Origin: Clostridiales bacterium
Lineage (GTDB): Bacteria; Bacillota; Clostridia; Christensenellales; CAG-138
Length of the DNA stretch: 61,880 nt
NCBI GenBank assembly: GCA_004556165.1
Contig: SFIR01000011.1
Span: forward strand, 1-61,880
Direction of reading: 5' to 3'
A program made the position numbers and the translations under genes. The notes below the pieces were generated by a model that was not told the origin of the DNA, did not search any database, and saw only the letters and a program-made list of their open reading frames with translations. Of this stretch, positions 1-7,317 are shown one piece after another; position 1 is the stretch's first letter, and every line of letters begins with the position of its first letter.

Positions 1-1
1 A

Positions 2-544
2 TTTTACCTTGTCAAACAGTGGCGGCAGAAGCGCCGCGGTATCCAGACCATGCAGATCGGGCGCGGAAAGGACACTCAGACCCACACAGTGGAGACGCTG
101 ATGGGAATTGCCACCGTGGGGATCATCCCCGCGCAGCTGCTGTCCATCACATTTGACTGGAGTCATCTACCTGCAAACGCCCGCTTTACCGGGTTCTGTG
201 TCGGTATGGTGGGTGATTTGATCTTTCTGATTTCCGTTCTGTGCATGAAGGACAGCTGGCGGGCAGGCATTCCGGCCAATGACAAAACAGAACTCGTAAC
301 GGGCGGCGTTTATGCTTACAGCCGTAATCCGGCTTTTCTTGGATTTGACTTGCAGTATATCGGCGTGCTGCTGATGTTCTGCAATTTGTTGACTGCAACA
401 TTTACAGTCTTTGCCGTCAGCATGCTGCATTTGCAGATTTTGCAGGAGGAGCGTTATCTGACCGCCACATTCGGTGCGGAATATTTGAAATACCGTCATC
501 AGGTGCTACGCTATCTGGGACGGCGCAAAGGAGAAAAGAAATGA
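2..544 (+). CDS. Isoprenylcysteine carboxyl methyltransferase-family membrane protein, 5' end cut by window
   Basis: The reading frame is open to the left edge of the window, and the residues before the first internal ATG (at 50) already look like coding sequence, so the true start lies outside. The visible part has about three hydrophobic segments and the family signature LVTGGVYAYSRNPAFLGF followed by a C-terminal EERYLTATFGAEYLKYRHQV stretch. This is the conserved SAM-binding end of ICMT/PEMT-like integral membrane methyltransferases. The substrate in bacteria is generally unknown. Its stop overlaps the start of the next flavoprotein gene (ATGA), so the two are probably co-translated. Family assignment is firm; specific role is not. 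Confidence 0.75.
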   Translation, partial: FYLVKQWRQKRRGIQTMQIGRGKDTQTHTVETLMGIATVGIIPAQLLSITFDWSHLPANARFTGFCVGMVGDLIFLISVLCMKDSWRAGIPANDKTELVTGGVYAYSRNPAFLGFDLQYIGVLLMFCNLLTATFTVFAVSMLHLQILQEERYLTATFGAEYLKYRHQVLRYLGRRKGEKK

Positions 545-1056
545 AAAAGTTATTAATCATCAATACTCTGCCGGAGGACGACCCGGCAGTTTCCTCCGCT
601 CTGGAAGCTCTGGGCAGAGGCGCGGAAGAAGTTCGGGTGATTCACACCTACGAGAAAAATCTGCGTCCCTGTATCGGTTGCAACGCCTGCTGGCTTGTGA
701 CACCGGGAGTCTGTGCTGTGAAGGACGGCTATGAGGAACTGCTGAAGGCCTATCTTGCCTATGATGCCACGGTCTTTCTGTCCGGCACTGCGCTGAACTT
801 TGTGGATTACCGGATGAAAAATGTCATTGATCGGACGCTGCCGCTGGTTACCATGTACACCCATGTCGTGGACGGCCAATTCCGCCATGTGCCACGCTAT
901 GATAAGAAGCTCCGCTTTGGCCTGCTGTACTCCGGTTTGGCGGATACAGCCTATCTGAATTACTGGATGGAGCGGGTTATGCTGAATTTCGGCGGAGAAA
1001 ATATGGGCGCATATCCGATTGACCATGCCAAGGAGGTGCTGTCATGCATTTCGTAA
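541..1056 (+). CDS. NAD(P)H-dependent FMN reductase / flavodoxin-fold protein
   Basis: A 171-residue protein that begins KKLLIINTLPEDDP, a beta strand and phosphate loop typical of flavodoxin-like NADPH:FMN reductases. A CIGCNACW motif around residue 44-51 matches the Cys-rich loop of the iron-sulfur flavoprotein-like subgroup. It probably binds FMN and moves electrons from NAD(P)H to an unknown acceptor. It overlaps the genes on both sides (ATGA at its start, 13 bp at its end), so it belongs to a tight operon with the methyltransferase before it and a second flavoprotein after it. Confidence 0.75.
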   Translation: MKKLLIINTLPEDDPAVSSALEALGRGAEEVRVIHTYEKNLRPCIGCNACWLVTPGVCAVKDGYEELLKAYLAYDATVFLSGTALNFVDYRMKNVIDRTLPLVTMYTHVVDGQFRHVPRYDKKLRFGLLYSGLADTAYLNYWMERVMLNFGGENMGAYPIDHAKEVLSCIS

Positions 1057-1718
1057 TCATTAGCGGTGCGACCAGGCCACAGTCCAAAAGCAACACCGCC
1101 AAGGTCATCACCGCCTTTCAGAAGGGTTTTGAAGAAAATTGCAATACCACGGAAGTCTGGTATCTGTCCGACCGCAGGCAGTGGAAGCGAGCGGCTCAGG
1201 CTTTCACACAGAATGACCGTATTCTGATTGCGTTTCCTCTGTATGTGGAGAACATTCCCGGCATTCTGTTGGAGTTTCTGTCGGGGCTTACCCCCAAAAA
1301 GACTCCCGGCACCAAGCTGGCCTTTCTGATTCAGGGAGGTTTCCCGGAAGCATCCCAGAGCCGCTGCTGCGAAGCGTTCCTGGAAACACTGCCCGCTCAG
1401 CTCGGCTGTGATTACGCCGGCACCCTCATCAAGGGGGATATGTTTGGAACCAGTCTGGTGGACGAAAAAAACCGGGAGAAAATGCTGGCTCCTTTTACGC
1501 AGATGGGACGAACCTTTGCCCAAATCGGCTTCTTTGAAAAATCCGCTGTAGACGCCTTTGCCGGGCCGGAATATATGCCGGAAAAGCAAATCCGAATGTA
1601 CAATCTGTTCGGCAGGCACATTTCCCGGTTCTTTATGGGGCGTATCGCCAAAAAGCTGGGCTGTAAGGAAAAGCTGGATGCCAGACCCTATGGATGCGCA
1701 GTGAAGATTCAGAAGTAA
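1044..1718 (+). CDS. NAD(P)H-dependent oxidoreductase, flavodoxin family
   Basis: A 224-residue protein with an N-terminal strand and phosphate loop (MHFVIISGATRPQSKSNTAK) characteristic of FMN-binding flavodoxin-fold reductases, and an FPLYVENIPGILLEFL segment that matches the Y/W-containing flavin-stacking loop of the family. The start lies within the previous gene (13-bp overlap), which argues for translational coupling. Two different flavodoxin-fold proteins in tandem suggest a small redox module, but no substrate can be read from the sequence. Confidence 0.75.
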   Translation: MHFVIISGATRPQSKSNTAKVITAFQKGFEENCNTTEVWYLSDRRQWKRAAQAFTQNDRILIAFPLYVENIPGILLEFLSGLTPKKTPGTKLAFLIQGGFPEASQSRCCEAFLETLPAQLGCDYAGTLIKGDMFGTSLVDEKNREKMLAPFTQMGRTFAQIGFFEKSAVDAFAGPEYMPEKQIRMYNLFGRHISRFFMGRIAKKLGCKEKLDARPYGCAVKIQK

Positions 1719-1753
1719 AAATAGAAAAGACGAATTTGTAGAGGTACATATCT

Positions 1754-2024
1754 ATGAGGAAAATGATTGCAATTGCGGGAAAAAACCGCAAAAGCGTGGT
1801 CAGAGTTGAATCATGTGCCGATTCTGCCGGAACATATCAACTGTTTGGGCTGCCGTGCCGACGGAATCAAAACGGTGTTCTGTGACAGCCTTTGTGAGAT
1901 TCGTCAGTGTGCGCTGAAGAAAGGTGTTGAAACCTGCGGCGACTGCGAAGAACTGGAAAAATGCCCGACTGTTGGTATGATTCTCGCAGATAATCCGGGG
2001 GCATTGAAGAATCTGAAGGGATAA
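1754..2024 (+). pseudogene. DUF3795 family gene, broken at its 5' end
   Basis: An ATG at 1754 starts MRKMIAIAGKNR, which resembles the opening of DUF3795 proteins (MIAYCG...), but that frame soon ends. The family's remaining body (LREKTAKAWSEL, then cysteine clusters CLGCRADG, CDSLCEIRQC, CGDCEELEKC) continues in another frame, readable only from a TTG at 1767 directly after a TGA. The simplest reading is a short deletion that removed the first CxxCPA-type motif and shifted frame. An 85-residue product from the TTG is possible, but it would lack part of the cysteine set. Confidence 0.6.
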
Positions 2025-2062
2025 AGTATATGGGAACATTTGACTTTTAAAAGGAACAAATT

Positions 2063-2785
2063 ATGAACTGGGAACCTTGGACAGGATGCAGCTATTATAG
2101 TGAAGGCTGCAAATATTGCTATTATTATGGACCATATGCCAAGAGGTATGGTCAAAATGAAATAACGAAGACGGACAAGTTTGATTGGCCTATTCAAAAA
2201 AACAAGAAAGGTGAATATTGTATCAAAGGAGATAAAGTATTAGCCACTTGTTTTGCTACGGACTTTTTTCATCCAGGTGCCGATACTTGGAGAAAAGAAG
2301 CCTGGGCTATGATAAAAGAGAGACAGGATATAGAGTTCTTGATTCTTACAAAGCGAATCGACAGATTTATGGTGTCTCTTCCTGAAGACTGGGGAGAAGG
2401 ATATGATAATGTGAATTTGGGGTGTACGGTAGAAACTCAGGAGATAGCTGATTATAGGTTACCATTATTTTTATCCTATCCAATAAAACGTCGTTTCATT
2501 GCCTGCGGACCTATGCTGGAAAAAATAGATTTGTCAAACTATTTGCATGGAGTAGAACATGTAACGGTTGGCGGCGAAACCGGCAGAGATGCTCGCATGT
2601 GTGATTATGATTGGGTGCTGGATATTCGAAGACAGTGTAAGGAAGCCGGAAAAACATTCTGGTTTAAAGAGACTGGGTCTTTGTTTAGAAAAAATGGCGA
2701 AATCAAAAGAATCAATCCCTACAAGCAGCATGCCATTGCAAAAGAATTTGGCATAGACATCATTGGGGATAGGAAATTGTTCTAA
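2063..2785 (+). CDS. DUF5131 (phage Gp37/Gp68-like) radical-SAM-type protein
   Basis: A 240-residue protein with WTGCSYYSEGCKYCYY near the N terminus (cysteines spaced Cx6Cx2C), then TDFFHP, FLILTKR, NVNLGCTVE and a late VGGETGRDARM motif. These match the DUF5131 family, first noted in phages and related to radical SAM enzymes; its reaction is unknown. The gene is clearly more AT-rich than its neighbours and lies between a broken DUF3795 gene and a flavodoxin gene, which suggests it arrived separately. The start at 2063 follows AAGGAACAAATT at a workable spacing. Confidence 0.75.
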   Translation: MNWEPWTGCSYYSEGCKYCYYYGPYAKRYGQNEITKTDKFDWPIQKNKKGEYCIKGDKVLATCFATDFFHPGADTWRKEAWAMIKERQDIEFLILTKRIDRFMVSLPEDWGEGYDNVNLGCTVETQEIADYRLPLFLSYPIKRRFIACGPMLEKIDLSNYLHGVEHVTVGGETGRDARMCDYDWVLDIRRQCKEAGKTFWFKETGSLFRKNGEIKRINPYKQHAIAKEFGIDIIGDRKLF

Positions 2786-2791
2786 TTTTTG

Positions 2792-2858
2792 CATATCCAC
2801 CTGACAGACCCCGAGCTGATCTGCCGCCTGGTTTGAGTTTGAACGCGATAAGGAGTGA
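2792..2858 (+). pseudogene. Possible gene-end remnant with a frameshift
   Basis: Immediately after the DUF5131 gene a short frame reads HIHLTDPELICRLV then stops. If one T of the GTTTGAG at 2831-2837 is ignored, it would continue EFERDKE and a stop. Base composition matches the GC-richer neighbours, not the DUF5131 gene. It may be the tail of a gene disrupted when the DUF5131 gene was inserted. The parent family was not recognised and the evidence is thin. Confidence 0.25.
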
Positions 2859-2865
2859 ATCTGCA

Positions 2866-3369
2866 ATGAAACCTGCTGCAATCGTCTACACATCCAACAC
2901 CGGACACACCCGGAAATATGCCCTGTTGCTGGGGGAACAGATTGGTCTTCCGGTTTATTCTCTTGATGAGGCCAACGCTCAACTCTCCGGCGGCAGCCCG
3001 GTGATCTATCTGGGCTGGCTCCACGCAAGCCATGTCAAGGGCTATTCCAAAGCCGCAAAGCGGTTTGCCCTCTGCGCTGTCTGCGGGGTTGGGCTGTGTG
3101 ATACCGGAACACTGACCGACCAGGTTCGAAAGGCCACCTCCATTCCGGAGGGCATCCCCCTGTTTACCCTCCAGGGCGGTATTGACCGCAGCAGGCTGAA
3201 GGGCATGGATAAGCTGATGATCTCCATGCTTACCAAGGGGCTTGCTTCTCAGAAGCACCGCTCTGCCCAGGATGAGCGAATGCTGGAGCTGCTGAGCAAG
3301 GATGAAAACTATGTCAGTCCGGAAAACCTTGCCGGGCTTCTGCAATGGTACAGAGAGGAGCAGTTATGA
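2866..3369 (+). CDS. Flavodoxin-domain protein
   Basis: A 167-residue protein starting KPAAIVYTSNTGHTRKYA. The TSNTGHT stretch is the phosphate-binding loop of flavodoxins, which hold FMN. I place the start at the ATG at 2866 because AAGGAG sits 10 bp upstream; an in-frame TTG at 2833 would add residues with no homology. It ends with an ATGA overlap into an FMN-binding-domain gene, so the two probably form an electron-transfer pair. The interaction partner is not known. Confidence 0.8.
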   Translation: MKPAAIVYTSNTGHTRKYALLLGEQIGLPVYSLDEANAQLSGGSPVIYLGWLHASHVKGYSKAAKRFALCAVCGVGLCDTGTLTDQVRKATSIPEGIPLFTLQGGIDRSRLKGMDKLMISMLTKGLASQKHRSAQDERMLELLSKDENYVSPENLAGLLQWYREEQL

Positions 3370-3773
3370 GCCAGCGAAAAAAAGCAGTTCTGATCGTTGT
3401 ATCGGCACTTCTGGTCATTGGCCTTTTTGCGGGTGGACTCTACCTCACATCCATCGGTGACTATAAGGCGAAGGTGGACGCGCTTACCTTTGATGAAATC
3501 GACCTGACAAAGGTAGAAGACGGCATCTATGAAGGTCAGTGTGACACTGGCGTTGTCCGGGCAACGGTTCGGGTCACTGTCCGGGATCACCGGCTGGAAA
3601 GCATTGAACTTTTGGAACATGAAAACGGAAGAGGTACTCCGGCGGAAGCAATTCTTGGTCAGATGGTGCAGGAGCAGACCACGGCGGTGGATGCCGTCAG
3701 CGGTGCTACCTGCTCCAGTAAGGTCATTCGCAAAGCCGTGGAGAACGCTATAACAGAGGGACTTCCATATTAA
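3366..3773 (+). CDS. Exported FMN-binding domain protein
   Basis: A 135-residue protein with an N-terminal membrane anchor or signal peptide (KKAVLIVVSALLVIGLFAGG) and a C-terminal FMN-binding domain. The motif DAVSGATCSS contains the Thr that is the site of covalent phosphoester-linked FMN in this family (RnfG/NqrC-like and extracellular electron transfer proteins). It overlaps the flavodoxin gene by ATGA. Attachment of FMN would require an ApbE-type transferase, which is not in this window. Likely located on the outer face of the membrane. Confidence 0.8.
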   Translation: MSQRKKAVLIVVSALLVIGLFAGGLYLTSIGDYKAKVDALTFDEIDLTKVEDGIYEGQCDTGVVRATVRVTVRDHRLESIELLEHENGRGTPAEAILGQMVQEQTTAVDAVSGATCSSKVIRKAVENAITEGLPY

Positions 3774-3810
3774 GTGTGATAAACCCAGTGCCATGGAAGG
3801 AGCGGTACAC

Positions 3811-4776
3811 ATGAACTATATTTTGAGAAAATGGCGGCTGTCGGACGCAGCGGATCTGGCAGCGGCATTGAACAACGAAAAAGTCCTCAACAATCTGCGG
3901 GACGGACTTCCCTACCCATACACAGAGCAGGACGCCAGTGACTACATCTCCGCAATGCTCTGCGCAGATGAAACCAGCACCTTTGCCTATGCCATCACGC
4001 GCAATGATCGTGCCATCGGCAGCATCGGTGCCTTTCGGCAGAGCAATATCCACCGGCAGACGGCAGAGCTGGGCTACTATCTGGCTGAGGAATACTGGGG
4101 CCGGGGCATCATGACGGAGTCCATCCGGCAGCTCTGCGGGATCGTCTTTGATACGACCGACATCCTGCGCATCTATGCCGAGCCCTTTGCCTACAACACC
4201 GGCTCCCGTCGGGCGCTGGAGAAGGCGGGATTCCACTATGAGGGCACCATGAAAAATAACGCCGTGAAGAACGGCAAGATCCTGGATATGGCTCTATACA
4301 GCCTGACCTGCACCATGGAACCGTACCCCGTCCGCAGACTCACCAAAGAAGAAATCACGGTGGCACTGGAGCTGTGCTGGCGGGTGTTCCTGGAGTTTGA
4401 AGCACCGGAGTACTCGCAGGAGGGCATTGACCATTTCCGGACAAGTCTGGAAGATCAGGAACGCATTCGCAAGCTGACCTTTTATGGAGCTTTTGATGGC
4501 GACAAACTGGTCGGAACACTTTGTATGAGAGCACCCCAGCATATCGGCGGCTTCTTTGTCGATGCGGTCTATCACCGCCGGGGGATCGGCAGGCGGCTGT
4601 TTGAGGCCATGCGGCAGGACTATGCCAAACAAGAGTTTACCGTCCATTCTTCCCCATACGCGGTGGAGGTCTACCGTCATCTGGGCTTTGTCCCGACGGG
4701 CGAAGAGCAAACCGTCGATGGCCTGCGGTTTACGCCCATGCAGTTCAGTGTACAAACTGAGGAGTGTACAAAATGA
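3811..4776 (+). CDS. Tandem GNAT N-acetyltransferase (two domains fused)
   Basis: The protein has two GNAT folds in one chain. Residues about 1-178 are RimJ/RimL-like (LGYYLAEEYWGRGIMTESI acetyl-CoA loop, then NTGSRRALEKAGF). Residues about 180-320 form a second GNAT (FFVDAVYHRRGIGRRLFEA, then VEVYRHLGFVPTG). Each half has its own acetyl-CoA loop, so both may be active. The start at 3811 is favoured over the in-frame ATG at 3793 because GGAAGGAG lies just upstream of it. Substrates are unknown. Confidence 0.75.
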   Translation: MNYILRKWRLSDAADLAAALNNEKVLNNLRDGLPYPYTEQDASDYISAMLCADETSTFAYAITRNDRAIGSIGAFRQSNIHRQTAELGYYLAEEYWGRGIMTESIRQLCGIVFDTTDILRIYAEPFAYNTGSRRALEKAGFHYEGTMKNNAVKNGKILDMALYSLTCTMEPYPVRRLTKEEITVALELCWRVFLEFEAPEYSQEGIDHFRTSLEDQERIRKLTFYGAFDGDKLVGTLCMRAPQHIGGFFVDAVYHRRGIGRRLFEAMRQDYAKQEFTVHSSPYAVEVYRHLGFVPTGEEQTVDGLRFTPMQFSVQTEECTK

Positions 4777-4832
4777 AAGCAAAGATAATACTGATTGCAA
4801 AGAGCCAGACGCATAAGACGCAGAGCCGATGA
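4773..4832 (+). other. Very short open frame overlapping the GNAT stop
   Basis: An ATGA overlap with the GNAT stop begins a 19-residue frame, KAKIILIAKSQTHKTQSR, ending at the edge of a strong inverted repeat. It has no recognisable domain. The coupled start suggests the surviving first codons of a longer gene that was cut off at the inverted-repeat cluster, but it could also be chance. Confidence 0.25.
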
Positions 4833-4864
4833 ATTTGCGAGATACCTCTCAGTTCATCGGCTCT
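4822..4864. repeat. Perfect 12-bp inverted repeat with nested stem
   Basis: AGAGCCGATGAA (4822-4832/3) is repeated as its exact reverse complement TTCATCGGCTCT (4853-4864). The loop holds a further GAGA/TCTC pair, so a long cruciform or RNA hairpin can form. There is no T-run directly after it, so it is not a classical terminator. Confidence 0.7.
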
Positions 4865-4878
4865 ATTCAATATTGAAT
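4865..4878. repeat. 14-bp perfect palindrome
   Basis: ATTCAATATTGAAT reads identically on both strands and lies directly beside the preceding inverted repeat. It may be a protein-binding site or part of a mobile-element end; nothing further can be said. Confidence 0.5.
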
Positions 4879-4890
4879 TGGTCGCATATC

Positions 4891-4912
4891 CCACCAAAAA
4901 GTGCTTTGGTGG
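4891..4912. repeat. 8-bp stem hairpin
   Basis: CCACCAAA and TTTGGTGG flank a six-base loop. It is the third of four dyad symmetries within 180 bp. Confidence 0.5.
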
Positions 4913-4960
4913 TCGGCTTTGTCATGACCGGACAAAATTTTACAGTCCTCTATCTAATGC

Positions 4961-4998
4961 AAAGACCGTCAGATCTCAAATGAGACTTGACGGTCTTT
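4961..4998. terminator. Long dyad, probable bidirectional terminator
   Basis: AAAGACCGTCA (4961-4971) pairs with TGACGGTCTTT (4988-4998), with an inner TCTCA/TGAGA stem and only short internal bulges. It lies between the plus-strand GNAT gene and the minus-strand TnpV gene, where convergent transcription needs stopping. The short A and T runs at its ends suit a two-way terminator. Confidence 0.55.
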
Positions 4999-5094
4999 AG
5001 CAATGTATTGTTATTTAACGGAAATATATATGGTAGAACTTAGACGCCATAGATAGCAAACAACGAAAAGATTTTTTGCTTTTCTCTGATGTAA

Positions 5095-5475
5095 TTAAAA
5101 AGTGTAAATCAAATCGTTGTTTACAATTTCTGTGGCTCTGCTGCGGATATTGTTCATCCGACCAACCCACTCCATTTGATTTTCTGCTTTGAGTGTTTCG
5201 GTTACACCCTCACGCTCTGCCATCTGTTTTACCAGACGAGAAAACATTTCTTCTGCCTGCTTGTCAATGTCAACAAGGTAACCATTCAGCTTACCACTTG
5301 TCAGCACACTCATATACAAAACCTTATGGTGCTGTTTTAGATATCGTGCGTGTCGCTGTCCCCATAAACCGACAGGCTGTTGTTCCTCAGTGGATAGGGC
5401 AATGTCGGGCAAATAATAATCGCCTTGCAGAGTATAGCTGATACCGGTTTTTTCATCATAAATGTACTTTTCCAT
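5095..5475 (-). CDS. tnpV: TnpV, transposon-encoded protein
   Basis: A 126-residue protein with the hallmark features of the TnpV family: an EKYIYDEKTGISYTLQGDYY opening, GLWGQRHARYLKQHHK, LTSGKLNGYLVDID and a final EWVGRMNNIRSRATEIV. TnpV is found in many integrative elements of Bacillota; its role is not established. The ATG at 5475 is chosen over a GTG at 5481 because AAGGAGG stands 7 bp before it. It lies 3 bp after the stop of the small upstream gene, so they form an operon. No transposase or integrase is nearby, so this may be a remnant. Confidence 0.85.
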   Translation of the reverse strand: MEKYIYDEKTGISYTLQGDYYLPDIALSTEEQQPVGLWGQRHARYLKQHHKVLYMSVLTSGKLNGYLVDIDKQAEEMFSRLVKQMAEREGVTETLKAENQMEWVGRMNNIRSRATEIVNNDLIYTF

Positions 5476-5477
5476 AA

Positions 5478-5663
5478 TCACGCCTCCTTGTAAATTACTT
5501 TGAATTTCTTTTGTTTTGAGCTAATGATTTTCAGCAGAACCTCATCCACCGCATCGATGTACTTGCCGTTGGCGATTAGGCTGTTCCGCATTTCATTCAG
5601 GCAGTTCACAACCACCCGCCGTTTAAAGTCATCCAATGCTATGTAATACTTCTTATCTCGCAT
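5478..5663 (-). CDS. Small protein commonly paired with TnpV
   Basis: A 61-residue basic protein (DKKYYIALDDFKRRVVVNCL, then AVDEVLLKIISSKQKKFKVI) with an excellent AAAGGAGG site. Similar short proteins sit just upstream of tnpV in other mobile elements as I recall the family. It has no known domain, no membrane segment and no cysteines. The function is unknown. Confidence 0.7.
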   Translation of the reverse strand: MRDKKYYIALDDFKRRVVVNCLNEMRNSLIANGKYIDAVDEVLLKIISSKQKKFKVIYKEA

Positions 5664-5888
5664 GTTGCAACCTCCTTTGAGTTTCTATCACAATTGTACT
5701 TAAAGGCATCAAAAGAGTCGAATGTACCGCTATAAACAGAAAAAGGGCAAGAAAAAAGAGAGAAGCGTAAAAACCTCTCTCTATTCTCCTGCCCTTCACA
5801 ATGCTCGCACCTTTAAGTTACTGTCCTTAAGGGTACGATGCATTTGGGCAGTCCCTTTTGCGGCGTATAGCTGAATAGACAGCGGAAC

Positions 5889-5921
5889 AATGCAGGGGCT
5901 GTTGCGTTAAGCCCCTGCATT
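5889..5921. terminator. Perfect 12-bp stem hairpin near the edge of the accessory patch
   Basis: AATGCAGGGGCT and AGCCCCTGCATT flank a nine-base loop. It lies in the 343-bp gap between the TnpV pair and ribU, and could stop transcription of either minus-strand ribU or plus-strand readthrough. It lacks a clear T-run, so factor-independent termination is uncertain. The rest of the gap (5664-5888) shows no gene; a weaker dyad CTTTAAG/CTTAAGGG lies near 5812-5831. Confidence 0.5.
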
Positions 5922-6006
5922 ATCTTTGATAATCCATGAGCGGCGCATTTCCGCAGCTCATTTTATGCTGCCTATACCGGCAGAATATGCTTTATATCCG
6001 GCAATC

Positions 6007-6639
6007 TCAGCCGCGGATGGGCTTTTCGAGGAGCTTTTCCAGCTTCTTATAGAGCAGGAAGGTCAGAAGCGCGGTGATGCCGTACTTGATGAGGTTAAAG
6101 GGCATAATGCCGAAGGCAAGGAGAGTATAGATGTTATTTATCGCAGGCATGGTCTTTGCGCACATCGAGATTATCGCCTCAATGGGTGCGCCGTAGAGCG
6201 AAGAATACATCGGTATCGAGATGAATGCATTGAGGAAGATACAGACGATGCAGGCAAAGGCGGTGGAAACGATCAGGCCGATAAGGGCAGATTTTTTGGT
6301 CTTTTTGACCCTGTAAATAATCGACGCCGGCAGGATGAACATGATGCAGGCGATGAGATTTGTAAGCTCCCCGACAAAGGCGGTCTCGGTACCGGTCATA
6401 AGCAGCTCAAGACCGACCTTGAGCACGCAGACGATAACACCGCTGACGGGCCCGAGGTAGAAGGATGCAAACAGCGCAGGAATATCCGAAACATCGAATT
6501 TCAGGAAAAACGGCATGAAGGGCAGGGGGAAATTGAGGCTCATCAGCACTGCTGCGAGCGCGCCGAGCAGCGCAACGAATACCATTGCGCGCACATTAAG
6601 CGCGCTTTTTTTCTTTTTGGTTTGGGTGATCTGTTCCAT
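6007..6639 (-). CDS. ribU: Riboflavin ECF transporter substrate-binding subunit
   Basis: A roughly 210-residue membrane protein with about six hydrophobic segments, beginning MEQITQTKKKK and continuing ALLGALAAVLMSLNFPLPF and FDVSDIPALFASFYLGPVSG, typical of ECF-type S components. An FMN riboswitch lies directly upstream, which assigns riboflavin as the probable substrate (RibU). The start at 6639 is supported by GGAG at a good spacing; further upstream in-frame codons fall inside the riboswitch terminator. It would work with a shared energising module (EcfA, EcfA', EcfT), not present here. Expression should fall when FMN is plentiful. Confidence 0.85.
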   Translation of the reverse strand: MEQITQTKKKKSALNVRAMVFVALLGALAAVLMSLNFPLPFMPFFLKFDVSDIPALFASFYLGPVSGVIVCVLKVGLELLMTGTETAFVGELTNLIACIMFILPASIIYRVKKTKKSALIGLIVSTAFACIVCIFLNAFISIPMYSSLYGAPIEAIISMCAKTMPAINNIYTLLAFGIMPFNLIKYGITALLTFLLYKKLEKLLEKPIRG

Positions 6640-6666
6640 TTTTACTCCGTTCTCTTCTCGGTAAAG

Positions 6667-6700
6667 AAAAAACTCCGCAGGAAAAAAGCTATCCTCGGAG
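6667..6700 (-). terminator. Intrinsic terminator of the FMN riboswitch
   Basis: On the minus strand CTCCGAGG pairs with CCTGCGGAG and is followed by six T residues, between the aptamer and the ribU start codon. This is the usual expression platform: FMN binding favours the terminator, so transcription ends before ribU. Confidence 0.7.
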
Positions 6701-6701
6701 C

Positions 6702-6814
6702 TGCTTCTTCTCACATCCGGACTATACCGTCGGTTTCGGAATTTCACCGAATCGTGCCAAATGGCTTGCGGACTTTACCGCCGGTGGGGAATTTCGCCCC
6801 GCCTCGAAGAATTT
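6702..6814 (-). promoter_or_regulatory. FMN riboswitch (RFN element)
   Basis: The minus strand shows the conserved RFN landmarks in order: TTCTTCGAGGCGGGG, then GAAATTCCCCACCGGCGGT, an AGTCCGCAAGCC block, a GGTGAAATTCCG block, then ACCGACGGTATAGTCCGGAT and a closing GAGAAGAA that pairs with the 5' TTCTTC. It is followed by a terminator and the ribU gene. The assignment is very strong. Confidence 0.95.
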
Positions 6815-6844
6815 TATTCTATTATTACCCAACAGGGCGAACGT

Positions 6845-6873
6845 ATTATAACAGAGCAGAATGGGTTTGTAAA
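6845..6873 (-). promoter_or_regulatory. Promoter for ribU
   Basis: On the minus strand TTTACA (6873-6868) and TATAAT (6850-6845) are separated by exactly 17 bp, placing the start of transcription shortly before the FMN aptamer. Confidence 0.75.
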
Positions 6874-6893
6874 GGTTTTTTTGTAAATTTTTC

Positions 6894-6922
6894 TTGACTT
6901 GAAGAAATATTATATCTATAAT
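6894..6922 (+). promoter_or_regulatory. Promoter for the zinc-ribbon protein
   Basis: TTGACT (6894-6899) and TATAAT (6917-6922) are spaced by 17 bp and lie 55 bp upstream of the zinc-ribbon start codon. It diverges from the ribU promoter. Confidence 0.75.
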
Positions 6923-6976
6923 ATGAGGCACAGGGATATAACCTGCAATTCACTTTATATAACAGGAGGAAAAACT

Positions 6977-7297
6977 ATGTTCTGTTCCAAGTGCGGAAAT
7001 ACCATGCCCGACGGCGCCTCTGTCTGCCCGAATTGCGGCCATTCATCGGCACCCACAGTGAAATTTGACATCAAAGCTCTGATAAAAGATCAGGGCCTTG
7101 TCGCAATCATCCTCAAGCTTATCGCAGTGGTCAATCTCCTTATAACCTTCATTCTCGCTATCTGCATTGCATCGAAGCTGAATATGTTCGATCTTTCCGG
7201 CTTCGGCGGATTCCTCATCGTCTTCCTTATCGGTCTTGTAAACAGCAGCCTCATCTATGCCGCTGCTGATATTTCCGGAAAGCTGAATAAAAAATAA
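6977..7297 (+). CDS. Zinc-ribbon membrane protein
   Basis: A 106-residue protein starting MFCSKCGNTMPDGASVCPNCG, a CxxC-x10-12-CxxC zinc ribbon, followed by a linker and two hydrophobic segments (about residues 45-65 and 72-92). Proteins of this plan are common in Clostridia and have no assigned role. The start at 6977 has an AGGAGG site 7 bp upstream. It is monocistronic, with its own promoter and terminator. Confidence 0.8.
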   Translation: MFCSKCGNTMPDGASVCPNCGHSSAPTVKFDIKALIKDQGLVAIILKLIAVVNLLITFILAICIASKLNMFDLSGFGGFLIVFLIGLVNSSLIYAAADISGKLNKK

Positions 7298-7317
7298 GCA
7301 GCCAAAGCTTATCGCAC

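Noticed and set aside
5926..6897. A 323-residue open frame on the plus strand
   Set aside because: It is antisense to ribU and its FMN riboswitch; its translation has the mixed composition of a shadow frame.
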